Origin: Vibrio penaeicida
GTDB lineage: Bacteria > Pseudomonadota > Gammaproteobacteria > Enterobacterales > Vibrionaceae
Assembly (NCBI RefSeq): GCF_019977755.1
Contig: NZ_AP025144.1
Location: 4,070,605-4,134,604, forward strand
Direction: 5' to 3'
Length of the DNA stretch: 64,000 nt
Shown: positions 41,529-49,395 of the stretch, in pieces
How the letters are laid out: each line of letters starts with the position of its first letter
Position numbering within the stretch: the first letter of the stretch is position 1
Notes under the pieces: generated by a model
The model's input: only the letters and a program-made list of their open reading frames with translations
Databases searched by the model: none
What the model was told of the DNA's origin: nothing
Translations under genes and position numbers: made by a program

Positions 41529-43420
41529 TAGGCTGCTCCTTTCTTCAGTTGCCCACTTTTCTTTAGGTAAACCAGTAAGATAGAAATAGCAGCAGGGGTG
41601 ATCCCTGAAATACGAGACGCGATCCCAATGGTCAATGGTTTAGCATCAGACAGTTTTGCGACCACTTCGTTAGAGAGGCCTTTCACCGTTGAGTAATCAA
41701 AATCAGAAGGGATCTCCGTATTTTCATGACGAAGTGACTTTTCAATCTCGTCTTTCTGACGTTGAATATAGCCTTCGTATTTGACCTGAATTTCAACTTG
41801 TTCCGCGGCTTGAGAATCTTCTAACGCAGGAGAAAACGCATCCAACTGCGTTAATTGCTCGTAATTCAATTCCGGACGGCGAAGCAAATCTTCACCGCTG
41901 GCTTCACGCGACATAGGTGTTTTTAGCAGAGCATTAAGAGCATCAATTCCTGTGGACTTAGGATTCATCCACGTATCTTTTAAACGTTGACGCTCACGCT
42001 CCATGTTATCCACTTTCTCGTTGAAACGCGCCCAACGAGCATCGCAAACCAACCCTAACTCACGACCTTTTTCGGTTAATCGAAGATCAGCATTGTCTTC
42101 ACGAAGTAACAGTCGATATTCCGCGCGAGAGGTAAACATGCGGTAAGGTTCTTTAGTGCCCATTGTAGAAAGATCGTCGATCAACACGCCAACATACGCC
42201 TGATCACGACGAGGGTTCCAACCCTCTTTTCCTTGGGTTTGTAAGCTGGCATTCAATCCGGCCATTAGCCCTTGAGCTGCCGCCTCTTCGTAGCCTGTTG
42301 TGCCGTTAATTTGTCCGGCAAAGAACAAGCCATTAATAAATTTGGTTTCGTAGTTTGGTTTTAAGTCCCTTGGGTCAAAGAAATCGTACTCAATGGCATA
42401 GCCAGGGCGGACAATATGTGCGTTCTCAAACCCTTTCATTGAATGAACAATCTCAACCTGAACGTCAAATGGCAAACTTGTAGAGATCCCATTAGGGTAT
42501 AACTCGTGCGTGGTAAGACCTTCTGGCTCGATAAAGATCTGGTGGCTATTTTTGTCAGCAAACCGCATCACTTTATCTTCGATCGATGGACAGTATCGAG
42601 GACCGATCCCCTCAATAACACCTGCATACATTGGGCTGCGATCGAGGTTCTGTCGGATCACGTCATGCGTTTTCTCATTGGTATGAGTGATAAAGCATGG
42701 AATCTGTGTTGGATGCTGCGATCGATTACCCATGAATGAAAATACGGGGGTTGGATCATCTCCATGCTGAACATCAAGCTCACTAAAATCGACCGTGCGA
42801 GCATCGATACGAGGAGGTGTTCCCGTTTTTAAGCGATCAACCCGGAAAGGCATTTCTCTCAAACGATCAGCCAATGCTATCGAAGGAGGATCGCCTGCAC
42901 GACCTCCAGAGAAGTTTTCCATCCCAATATGTATCTTGCCCCCTAAAAACGTTCCTACGGTCAATACAACAGCATCAGCTTTGAATTTCAGCCCCATTTG
43001 AGTCACTACACCAGTCACTCGATCATTTTCAACAATAATGTCATCCACCGATTGTTGAAAGAGCGTTAGATCGGGTTGATTTTCAAGTGCGTGACGAACA
43101 AATGCTTTGTACAGAGCACGATCCGCTTGCGCTCGAGTTGCCCGAACAGCAGGACCTTTTGACGCGTTTAGAGTACGAAATTGAATACCTGCATGATCAA
43201 TGGCTTGTGCCATTAATCCACCCAGAGCATCCACTTCTTTGACCAAATGCCCTTTGCCTATTCCACCAATAGCGGGGTTGCAAGACATTTGCCCTAGGGT
43301 ATCAATGTTGTGAGTGAGTAACAGGGTACGCTGACCCGTACGAGCTGATGCGAGTGCGGCTTCCGTTCCTGCATGTCCGCCACCAACAACAATGACGTCA
43401 AAAGTTTCGTGATAAAGCAT
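41528..43420 (-). CDS. mnmG: tRNA modification FAD protein MnmG (GidA)
   Basis: MnmG acts with MnmE to add the carboxymethylaminomethyl group to wobble uridine of certain tRNAs. The 630-residue protein has the FAD dinucleotide fold [12 protein letters not shown], the block [18 protein letters not shown] and DALGGLMA, and the C-terminal MnmE-binding helical domain. It is the gene next to oriC and is transcribed away from it. Its partner mnmE is at 57.3 kb, beyond the haem island. Confidence 0.97.
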   Translation of the reverse strand: MLYHETFDVIVVGGGHAGTEAALASARTGQRTLLLTHNIDTLGQMSCNPAIGGIGKGHLVKEVDALGGLMAQAIDHAGIQFRTLNASKGPAVRATRAQADRALYKAFVRHALENQPDLTLFQQSVDDIIVENDRVTGVVTQMGLKFKADAVVLTVGTFLGGKIHIGMENFSGGRAGDPPSIALADRLREMPFRVDRLKTGTPPRIDARTVDFSELDVQHGDDPTPVFSFMGNRSQHPTQIPCFITHTNEKTHDVIRQNLDRSPMYAGVIEGIGPRYCPSIEDKVMRFADKNSHQIFIEPEGLTTHELYPNGISTSLPFDVQVEIVHSMKGFENAHIVRPGYAIEYDFFDPRDLKPNYETKFINGLFFAGQINGTTGYEEAAAQGLMAGLNASLQTQGKEGWNPRRDQAYVGVLIDDLSTMGTKEPYRMFTSRAEYRLLLREDNADLRLTEKGRELGLVCDARWARFNEKVDNMERERQRLKDTWMNPKSTGIDALNALLKTPMSREASGEDLLRRPELNYEQLTQLDAFSPALEDSQAAEQVEIQVKYEGYIQRQKDEIEKSLRHENTEIPSDFDYSTVKGLSNEVVAKLSDAKPLTIGIASRISGITPAAISILLVYLKKSGQLKKGAA

Positions 43421-43511
43421 GAACCGACCTCAGGTATTCAATGAGTTTAGAGAGCTTAGTAAAAAGGAGCGATATTCTACCCTCTTTAGGGCAAGGAGAG
43501 AAACGATTTTG

Positions 43512-43838
43512 GATCGAAGCGGAGGCTTTAATATATATAAGATCTTTATATAGATCTTTTATTAGATCTACTATTAAGGAAGCTCGATCTTGTGGATAAG
43601 TCAAAAATGATCAACAAGATCATGCTTTTTTATACGATCGTATCTTGTGATCTACCTTTGATCTGATCGAGGATTAGCTGGGATCAAAATCGATGGTTAT
43701 ACACAGGGGTATAAATGGTATGATCTTATTATTTGGATAACTATAGGTTAATAACGGGATAGATCACTATTTATCCACAGATGGTTTGTTTAAAAAAGCA
43801 TCACTTGAATCAAATAAAAGGTCTAAATGTTATTCACA
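43512..43838. other. Chromosome 1 replication origin, oriC
   Basis: The region between mnmG and mioC keeps the E. coli oriC plan. AT-rich GATC-containing 13-mer-like units lie at 43530-43575 (the unwinding element). DnaA boxes follow: R1 TGTGGATAA 43591-43599, R2 TTATACACA 43697-43705, R3-type TTTGGATAA 43732-43740, R4 TTATCCACA 43771-43779, and an additional TTATTCACA at 43830-43838. GCTGGGATCA before R2 is nearly the E. coli sequence. There are 14 GATC sites from 43512 to 43765, far more than chance (about one), for Dam/SeqA control. The stretch 43421-43511 beside mnmG shows nothing clear. Confidence 0.96.
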
Positions 43839-43866
43839 GGGCGTAAATTTTTACGGAGAAGAAGGG

Positions 43867-43890
43867 AAAAAGGCGGGATTCCCGCCTTTT
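43867..43890 (-). terminator. Terminator after mioC, shielding oriC
   Basis: AAAAGGCGGG-ATT-CCCGCCTTTT lies two bases after the mioC stop codon and would stop mioC transcription before it enters oriC. Confidence 0.9.
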
Positions 43891-43892
43891 GA

Positions 43893-44327
43893 CTAGAACT
43901 TTGTGATGTGTTCTTGCAGCCATTCTTCGGCTGCGTCTTCGGGAACAGGGTTTTCTAGAATATTGATCGTAAAGCAATCCGTTATCGGAGTGCCCCCGAT
44001 GTCTTCGAGAAGTGCATAGGCATGTTTCCCTGCTGCACAGAAGGTATCGTAGCTAGAGTCTCCAATCGCAACCACCGCAAACTTAACCTCTGCCATTTTA
44101 GGAGGGGTGTTTTGAAGAGCTTCGATGAACGGTTGAATGTTATCTGGGTATTCACCAGCACCGTGAGTGGATGTAATCAGAAGCCAAGTCCCGTTAGCGG
44201 GGATCTCTTCGAGCTTAGGTTCATTATAAATGGTCGTTTCGTGACCTTTCTCTCTAAGTAGATCACTAAGGTGGTCACCAACATATTCAGCTCCACCGAG
44301 AGTACTGCCGGTCATAATGTGGATCAT
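43893..44327 (-). CDS. mioC: MioC, flavodoxin-like protein
   Basis: The 144-residue protein has the FMN-binding flavodoxin fold: [15 protein letters not shown] at the N-terminus (phosphate loop), [15 protein letters not shown] and the tail [11 protein letters not shown]. coli MioC is an electron carrier needed by biotin synthase, and transcription of the gene runs toward oriC. The ATG at 44327 ([12 protein letters not shown]) has AAGGAT upstream; a start nine codons earlier is unlikely. Confidence 0.95.
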   Translation of the reverse strand: MIHIMTGSTLGGAEYVGDHLSDLLREKGHETTIYNEPKLEEIPANGTWLLITSTHGAGEYPDNIQPFIEALQNTPPKMAEVKFAVVAIGDSSYDTFCAAGKHAYALLEDIGGTPITDCFTINILENPVPEDAAEEWLQEHITKF

Positions 44328-44434
44328 GGACGCATCCTTTTTCTTGTGAGGCACTCTTTGCCTCTTATTGGTTATTTGAAAGAAGCTAACGTGTAATTTC
44401 TGCTAATAAACAGAGGTATGGTATCGGATTCGAT

Positions 44435-44443
44435 TGTGGATAA
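44435..44443 (-). promoter_or_regulatory. DnaA box upstream of mioC
   Basis: TTATCCACA on the minus strand, 108 bp upstream of the mioC start codon, is a perfect DnaA box. In E. coli a DnaA box in the mioC promoter represses the gene, and the position here suggests the same. It overlaps a possible -35 region. Confidence 0.7.
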
Positions 44444-44578
44444 ACAGATGACATAATGTGTGGTTAAACGAAATTGAGCGGTGCCTAGACCTTTTAAACC
44501 CTGGATCCACCCCCTTTATTACGTTTTTATTGTTTTGTTCATTACATGTGTATGGATCGTATTGATAGTAGGATCCGA

Positions 44579-45466
44579 CTAGAAAGAAAAATTGATCGGG
44601 ACCGTTAAAGAGAGTTTAAGGCCTGAAACCGAACTGGGTGGTTTGATCAGCGGTTGGGCTCGAAATACAAGATCGATGGCTTCTTGATCCAGTGATTGGG
44701 TTCCTGAGCTTCTTATTAGGATGACATCTAACACGTTTCCTTCTCGATCCATTGTGAATCGGATCACTGGCATACCTTGTTTGCGTAAACGCTTGGCTTT
44801 CCTTGGGTATCGCTTTTCTCTTTCTAAGTGAGCGTGAAGCAACTGTTGCCACTGAAGCTTTGCGGCTTTCTCATGCTGGCTGGTTTTGCCTTGTTTTGGG
44901 GCGGAAGCATTTGCCGCTTTTATTGGCGCTTCGATGCTTGGTGTTGACGCCATTTGCGAAGGAGACGAAGCCTGTGGCTTCTCACTTTCTTCTTCTTTCT
45001 CTTTTTTTGGCACCGGTTTTGGTTGCTCAGCTTTTAGTCGCACTTGTTCTAAAGGCACTGTTTTGTCAGGCAACGCTGATTTTTGTGTTTCTGGTATTTT
45101 CTTGGGAGCTTTGGTTTCTTTGTATTCTGGTAAATCTGAAGGATCAGGTGCTTTTTCAGCAATTAGAGGTGGTTTCGGTACTACGAGTTTTGGATCGTGC
45201 TGATTCGTTGTCGATTTTAAAGATTGCTCCGATTGCTGGGCACTGGCTTGCTGCGCGTCATTATTTTGTTCTGTAGGGGCGGCGAGGGGCGCAACCAGAG
45301 AGACTGAAATAGGGGAGGCAGCAGGTGGTGGAGTGAAGTCAAAACTCGGTGTCCATAAATAGGCTGTAGCGGCACCAAGATGAAGTGCGATACTTGCTAT
45401 CACGCCACATACTAACCAAGAAGAACTGTGGCTGTTTGTCGTTTTGTCGCCGGCCAGTAGGTTCAC
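44579..45466 (-). CDS. tonB: TonB protein of the haem island
   Basis: The 295-residue protein has one N-terminal membrane helix (about residues 18-40, SWLVCGVIASIALHLGA), a long periplasmic linker rich in Pro, Lys, Glu and Ser (about 70-195), and the C-terminal TonB domain (about 205-295) with RYPRKAKRLRKQGMPVIRF and the tail LTVPINFSF. It transfers proton-motive energy to outer-membrane receptors. It begins with GTG, which overlaps the exbD stop by four bases, and no terminator is evident behind it. Placed with exbBD and the receptor gene, it is probably the dedicated energiser of HphR. Confidence 0.95.
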   Translation of the reverse strand: MNLLAGDKTTNSHSSSWLVCGVIASIALHLGAATAYLWTPSFDFTPPPAASPISVSLVAPLAAPTEQNNDAQQASAQQSEQSLKSTTNQHDPKLVVPKPPLIAEKAPDPSDLPEYKETKAPKKIPETQKSALPDKTVPLEQVRLKAEQPKPVPKKEKEEESEKPQASSPSQMASTPSIEAPIKAANASAPKQGKTSQHEKAAKLQWQQLLHAHLEREKRYPRKAKRLRKQGMPVIRFTMDREGNVLDVILIRSSGTQSLDQEAIDLVFRAQPLIKPPSSVSGLKLSLTVPINFSF

Positions 45467-45894
45467 GGGTCGTCCCGTTTCGGTTGCTCTAGCCCCACTA
45501 AAGCAATTTGCGTATAGCCAGCCGCTGCCAGTTTGTTCATTACCTTAAGAAGATCTTGATACACCAGCGCTTTATCTGCTCTGAGATAAATCCTCTGCTC
45601 GTTGTCTGGCAGGCTTGTTTTTAAGGCCGTGGTTAGGTTCGCTAAATCCACGGTATTACTTTCACCGATCACGATCGTTAAATTTTTTTGAATCGTCAGG
45701 TAGACAGGATCGTCCTTCATTGGGGTTGGGCTAGCAGATGAAGTGGGTAAGTCTACGGGAACATTCACGGTTGCCAGCGGCGCGGCAACCATCACAATGA
45801 TGAGAAGCACCAACATCACATCAACAAAAGGCGTGACATTAATTTCGTGGTTTTCTGCCATGTCCTCGCCGGATTGACTGGTTTTAAATGCCAT
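45463..45894 (-). CDS. exbD: ExbD biopolymer transport protein
   Basis: The 143-residue protein has a short cytoplasmic N-terminus, one membrane helix (VTPFVDVMLVLLIIVMVAA, with the proton-carrying Asp of FVDVML at about residue 26) and a periplasmic ExbD/TolR domain. It starts three bases after exbB and overlaps tonB by four bases, so the three are one coupled unit. Confidence 0.95.
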   Translation of the reverse strand: MAFKTSQSGEDMAENHEINVTPFVDVMLVLLIIVMVAAPLATVNVPVDLPTSSASPTPMKDDPVYLTIQKNLTIVIGESNTVDLANLTTALKTSLPDNEQRIYLRADKALVYQDLLKVMNKLAAAGYTQIALVGLEQPKRDDP

Positions 45895-45897
45895 GAC

Positions 45898-46758
45898 TTA
45901 CACCGCCTCTTTGAGCGGTATTTTTGCATCGGGTTGTTCAGTTTGTATTGTCCGCCGGTCAAGGTCGCGGCTGACTAATATCATTATGGCGACGGAAAGA
46001 TCAGCCAATTGATTCTTGTAGCATCCTATCTGCCGCGCGAAGTGATTGTAGAATATCACCGCAGGAATGGCGGCAACTAAGCCGATCGCTGTTGCCATTA
46101 ACGCTTCTGCAATACCCGGTGCAACCACGGCTAGCGTGGTACTTTGTGATTTGGCAATACCAATGAAAGCATTCATTATTCCCCATACGGTTCCAAACAA
46201 TCCAACAAAGGGACCGACTGATCCAACCGTGGCGAGAATTCCTGTGCCTTTTGTCATGTTCGAACTCATTGAGACCCCAATTCTTTCTAGGCGAAGTTGA
46301 ACTCGTTCTTTTATTCCGTCTTCGCTGGCCGATCCTTGGGCTGATAATTTCAGCTCATGCTGGGTGGCAGAAAGTAGTAATTGAGCCGGACCTTGTAAGT
46401 CTTCACATAATGTTTCTGCCTCAATTAGGCTATCGGATTGGGTTAAGGCATGAAGTTGGCGATGGGCTTTTTTGGAAGCCAATGAAAGTTGCCACTGCTT
46501 TGCAAACAATACGCCCCAAGTTAATACAGAGGCGATGACTAAACTGATCATCACCGCTTTTACAACCCAATCAGCAGCATGATACATACCCATAGGTGAG
46601 AGATCGTGGGCATTGAGTGGGTTCGTCGGTGGGGTTAACTGAGTCTCTGATACTAGAGGGCTTGCCAGATCTTGAGCTGGCGCTTTTTCAGCAAAGGCGA
46701 GGGAAGGTATGAACAGAAAAAGGGTGATGATCATGCTCAGATAAAGTGATTTACTCAT
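45898..46758 (-). CDS. exbB: ExbB biopolymer transport protein
   Basis: The 286-residue protein is of the MotA/TolQ/ExbB family with three membrane helices (about 64-86, 165-190 and 210-232) and the conserved GTVWGIMNAFIGIA. Unlike E. coli ExbB it has a cleavable-type signal sequence (MSKSLYLSMIITLFLFIPSLAFA) and some 35 periplasmic residues before the first core helix, as in the longer ExbB variants. An ECF-type promoter box lies 70 bp upstream (46828-46856). Confidence 0.94.
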   Translation of the reverse strand: MSKSLYLSMIITLFLFIPSLAFAEKAPAQDLASPLVSETQLTPPTNPLNAHDLSPMGMYHAADWVVKAVMISLVIASVLTWGVLFAKQWQLSLASKKAHRQLHALTQSDSLIEAETLCEDLQGPAQLLLSATQHELKLSAQGSASEDGIKERVQLRLERIGVSMSSNMTKGTGILATVGSVGPFVGLFGTVWGIMNAFIGIAKSQSTTLAVVAPGIAEALMATAIGLVAAIPAVIFYNHFARQIGCYKNQLADLSVAIMILVSRDLDRRTIQTEQPDAKIPLKEAV

Positions 46759-46827
46759 TCGATTGCTCTTAGTTGGGCGTTCTTGCGCGCTTTTATTGTC
46801 GAGTGTTTTTTCTTAATTCCTTATATG

Positions 46828-46856
46828 AATACCGAATGAGAGAGAAAAACCCGTAA
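46828..46856 (-). promoter_or_regulatory. ECF-type promoter box of exbB-exbD-tonB
   Basis: On the minus strand TTACGGGTTT is followed after exactly 10 bp by TTCGGTATT. The same motif with the same spacing is found upstream of hphA, the first PKD gene and hphR. I infer it is read by the FecI-type sigma factor of this island. The nearby 46891-46909 resembles a Fur site at only about 13 of 19 positions and is not called. Confidence 0.7.
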
Positions 46857-46925
46857 TAAAAACTGAATAAAAAACTGGATTTATATTTTTATTTATAATA
46901 ATCAGTATCTTGTGATTTTATTTTT

Positions 46926-48404
46926 CTAAAATCTTTTTTCCAACTTGATACTGTATTCATCTTGGCTGTAGCTGTATATCGCATCCAATGTGCTGTCGAC
47001 TTTTTGGTATTGCCAAGTAAATGTGGGGGTGAGACTCCAAAACTCTAATGATTTTGCGGTGATCAGCAAGGTGTGGTTTTGCTCTTTATCTTCTCTTTTT
47101 CCGTTGAGAATTTTGTTGAACCCGTCGTGCCTTCGTTTTTTAACCGACGAAAACAGGCTGATGTCCCAGCCGTCAAAAAAGGCACGGTTTACGCCCAATC
47201 GCCCACCTAGGGACTCATAAGCAAAGAGTTCTATTTCACTTTGCTTCTTGTTCCAGTCGATACCGCCAAACACGAGCCACCTTTCGGGTAACTGATACCA
47301 GTAAGTACCAGAAGCCGTCCATAACCAGTCGCTGTTGTGGTCTAGATCCGGATCTTTGTAATCCTGATATTCGGCTTTCAGTTCTACTTTTGCGGCGCTT
47401 TTATTGTTGATGCTGTAAAAGCCATCCAGCTTTAGTCCAGGAGCGATGTAAAGCGTGCGATCGCCAGAGTTGTTGTATTCAGCTTGCGGACCAATAGAAA
47501 ATTGAACTTTGGCACTTTGATAGCTGTAGCTAAGACCCGTAATGAGGGTATGTTTGTTGTACTTTTTTTTACTGTCATTCAGCAGCCCATACGCTAACGT
47601 ATTGAATTTCATTCCATGGTGACCGGACAGCGAGAACCGTTTGTTCAGGCTGGCGTCGTAATCCATCCCAAAGCCAGATTCTTTGTCTGGTGTCGTCTGA
47701 CTTATCCAGCATTGCCCATTAGGCAGTGTCGCTAGGCAGACCGTGCTTTCGGATGAGCTGTTCAGATTGTCATTGTATGAAGGACCAAAGCTAAAAGCCC
47801 CTTGCCAGCTGTCACGAACTTCGAGTGCTTCGCTGAACGTATCAATCGTTCGGATAACCCCCGATGCTCGTGGATTGTCTTGTGGAATACTGCGTTTGAT
47901 TTCTTTGAACAGATCCAGAGAGTCTCGGTTTTTTTGATTTTTGAACTGCACCCGAGCCTGCTCTAGCTTGGCTGGCATGAATTCCGGAGCTAGGGTAAGA
48001 AGAGACTGATATTCCGCTTCTGATTCTGCAAGCTTTCCTTCTACTCTGAAAAGCGCACCCTGAGCGTAGTGCACCAGCAAAGGATCGTATCCTTCCTGTG
48101 CTTTATAGCGGGTCAGAAAACCCTGAGCTTGTTCCCATTGCCTTGTTTTCACTGCGATATGCAGAGCAGGGCCGAGGTCATCTAATGTGTCGCTCACTTC
48201 ATAGGTGTCGCCATCCACGATTAACGATTGCTCTCTTTCCCGTTCTTCTCTCAAAAGTTCCTGTTCTTTTTCCAGCGCAGAAAGGGCATCTCGTTGTTGC
48301 AGACGCTGGTTTTTGTCTTGATCGGCTAACGTATGTGCACTAAACAGAAACGTGAGCGCTATAGGAGAAACAGTTAAAAGGGATTTAAGCAAGGGAATAA
48401 CCAA
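46926..48404 (-). CDS. Slam-type outer-membrane exporter (surface lipoprotein assembly modifier)
   Basis: The 492-residue protein has a signal peptide (up to HTLA, residue 27), a charged coiled segment (about 30-60), TPR-like helices (about 75-175) and a C-terminal beta-barrel (about 200-492) ending in a terminal Phe. This is the layout of the Slam/DUF560 family, which moves TbpB-like lipoproteins and hemophilins across the outer membrane; in Acinetobacter its counterpart next to hphA is called HsmA. The start is uncertain: no ATG is available and the frame opens with TTG at 48404, without a clear ribosome-binding site. It lies downstream of hphA behind a hairpin that probably reduces its expression. 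Confidence 0.85.
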   Translation of the reverse strand: MVIPLLKSLLTVSPIALTFLFSAHTLADQDKNQRLQQRDALSALEKEQELLREEREREQSLIVDGDTYEVSDTLDDLGPALHIAVKTRQWEQAQGFLTRYKAQEGYDPLLVHYAQGALFRVEGKLAESEAEYQSLLTLAPEFMPAKLEQARVQFKNQKNRDSLDLFKEIKRSIPQDNPRASGVIRTIDTFSEALEVRDSWQGAFSFGPSYNDNLNSSSESTVCLATLPNGQCWISQTTPDKESGFGMDYDASLNKRFSLSGHHGMKFNTLAYGLLNDSKKKYNKHTLITGLSYSYQSAKVQFSIGPQAEYNNSGDRTLYIAPGLKLDGFYSINNKSAAKVELKAEYQDYKDPDLDHNSDWLWTASGTYWYQLPERWLVFGGIDWNKKQSEIELFAYESLGGRLGVNRAFFDGWDISLFSSVKKRRHDGFNKILNGKREDKEQNHTLLITAKSLEFWSLTPTFTWQYQKVDSTLDAIYSYSQDEYSIKLEKRF

Positions 48405-48421
48405 ATGGTAAAGAAAGAAAA

Positions 48422-48447
48422 ACAGAAGCAGCGTAGGCTGCTTCTGT
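48422..48447 (-). terminator. Intercistronic terminator between hphA and the Slam gene
   Basis: ACAGAAGCAGC and GCTGCTTCTGT form an 11-bp stem with a four-base loop, followed on the minus strand by TTTTTCTTTCTTT. As no promoter is seen between it and the Slam gene, read-through must feed Slam. Confidence 0.85.
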
Positions 48448-48465
48448 ATGAGGGAGATTCAACAA

Positions 48466-49200
48466 TTAGTTTTTGCTGCCACCAAATGCTGTGTCTAGAT
48501 CACTGTTAGTGAAGGTCGCAATACCTGCAAGAGCAGATGCGTTTGCACCAAAGAAGTGACCTTGAGACGCACCGTTTGTCGCGGCACCGCCATTTACAGA
48601 AGCTGTTGCAGAACCAGTAAATGCTGCGGTAGAGGCATTAATTGATGCGTTTACACCGACAGACAATGAGGAGTTGGCGATGTTGCCTGTCAGTGTTTGC
48701 GTACCAAAGTTTGCTGTAAACGTACCATTCAACTTGTTAGAACCAGAGAACTTGTTGATGCCAGCTACTGAGTACGTCGCTACGCCACTCGTTGGAACAG
48801 TAGTACCAGTGTCATCACCTACGTAGTAAACAACGCGGTTGTTGAAGCCTGTATCTTGATCGCCTTCATACCACTCACCGAACCATACATCTTGATTCGC
48901 GGCTTTAGCAAAGTTGTAGTGTGTGTTGCTAAAGTGGTAGTTACCTGAAGTATGAATACCGTTGCGAGTCGTTCCAAAAATACCTGAAGCGCGATTTGCT
49001 AGGCTTTGGAAATCCACACGTTTACCGCCAGCTTTACCAATACCCGCTTTGCCTTTTTGGTGGAAAAATGGGACATAAACTTCAGATACACCAACCTGAC
49101 GAACCGTATTGTCGCTGCTTGCACCATCAAAACCTGCGTGTGCCATTGTGCTAAGACCAAGCATAGCCGCTGTAATCCATGAAAGTTGAACTGGTTTCAT
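48466..49200 (-). CDS. hphA: Hemophilin-like secreted haem-binding protein
   Basis: The 244-residue protein has a signal peptide (MKPVQLSWITAAMLGLSTMAHA) with no lipobox Cys, so it is secreted rather than anchored. The N-terminal part (about 25-130) has a cluster of His and aromatic residues (NGIHTSGNYHFSNTHYNF), candidate haem ligands. The C-terminal part (about 135-244) is a Gly/Ala/Ser/Asn-rich beta-barrel with the TbpB-type motif GHFFGANASALAG and a final FGGSK, which Slam exporters recognise. This combination is hemophilin (HphA), known from Haemophilus and Acinetobacter. A good ribosome-binding site (AAGGAAGAG) and an ECF box upstream suggest strong induced expression. Confidence 0.85.
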   Translation of the reverse strand: MKPVQLSWITAAMLGLSTMAHAGFDGASSDNTVRQVGVSEVYVPFFHQKGKAGIGKAGGKRVDFQSLANRASGIFGTTRNGIHTSGNYHFSNTHYNFAKAANQDVWFGEWYEGDQDTGFNNRVVYYVGDDTGTTVPTSGVATYSVAGINKFSGSNKLNGTFTANFGTQTLTGNIANSSLSVGVNASINASTAAFTGSATASVNGGAATNGASQGHFFGANASALAGIATFTNSDLDTAFGGSKN

Positions 49201-49294
49201 TTTCTCTTCCTTTTATATGGGTTGAAATATGATTAAGGAAACAACCAAAGAGTTTCTGGTGCGCACGACAGATCTCCTGCGTTGTCTTACTATT

Positions 49295-49323
49295 TCTACC
49301 GGATGAAAAGGCAAAACCCGTAA
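49295..49323 (-). promoter_or_regulatory. ECF-type promoter box of hphA
   Basis: On the minus strand TTACGGGTTT, 10 bp, then TCCGGTAGA; 95 bp upstream of the hphA start. It is the most divergent of the four boxes in its second half. Confidence 0.65.
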
Positions 49324-49342
49324 CCCTGCGAGTTAAAAAAAT

Positions 49343-49372
49343 AAAAAAAGCCAGCTTGGATTAGCTGGCTTC
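49343..49372 (-). terminator. Terminator after PKD lipoprotein B
   Basis: AAGCCAGC and GCTGGCTT with a T7 run on the minus strand, just before the hphA promoter box. Confidence 0.9.
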
Positions 49373-49395
49373 AGTAGGAGTAAATAGTAGTTAGG

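Noticed and set aside
44803..45276. 157-codon plus-strand frame opposite tonB
   Set aside because: It is the mirror of the Pro/Lys-rich linker of tonB, whose biased composition leaves the opposite strand open; no family resemblance.
46891..46909. Fur-like site before exbB
   Set aside because: Only about 13 of 19 positions match and the symmetry is poor; the ECF box 40 bp away is a better explanation.
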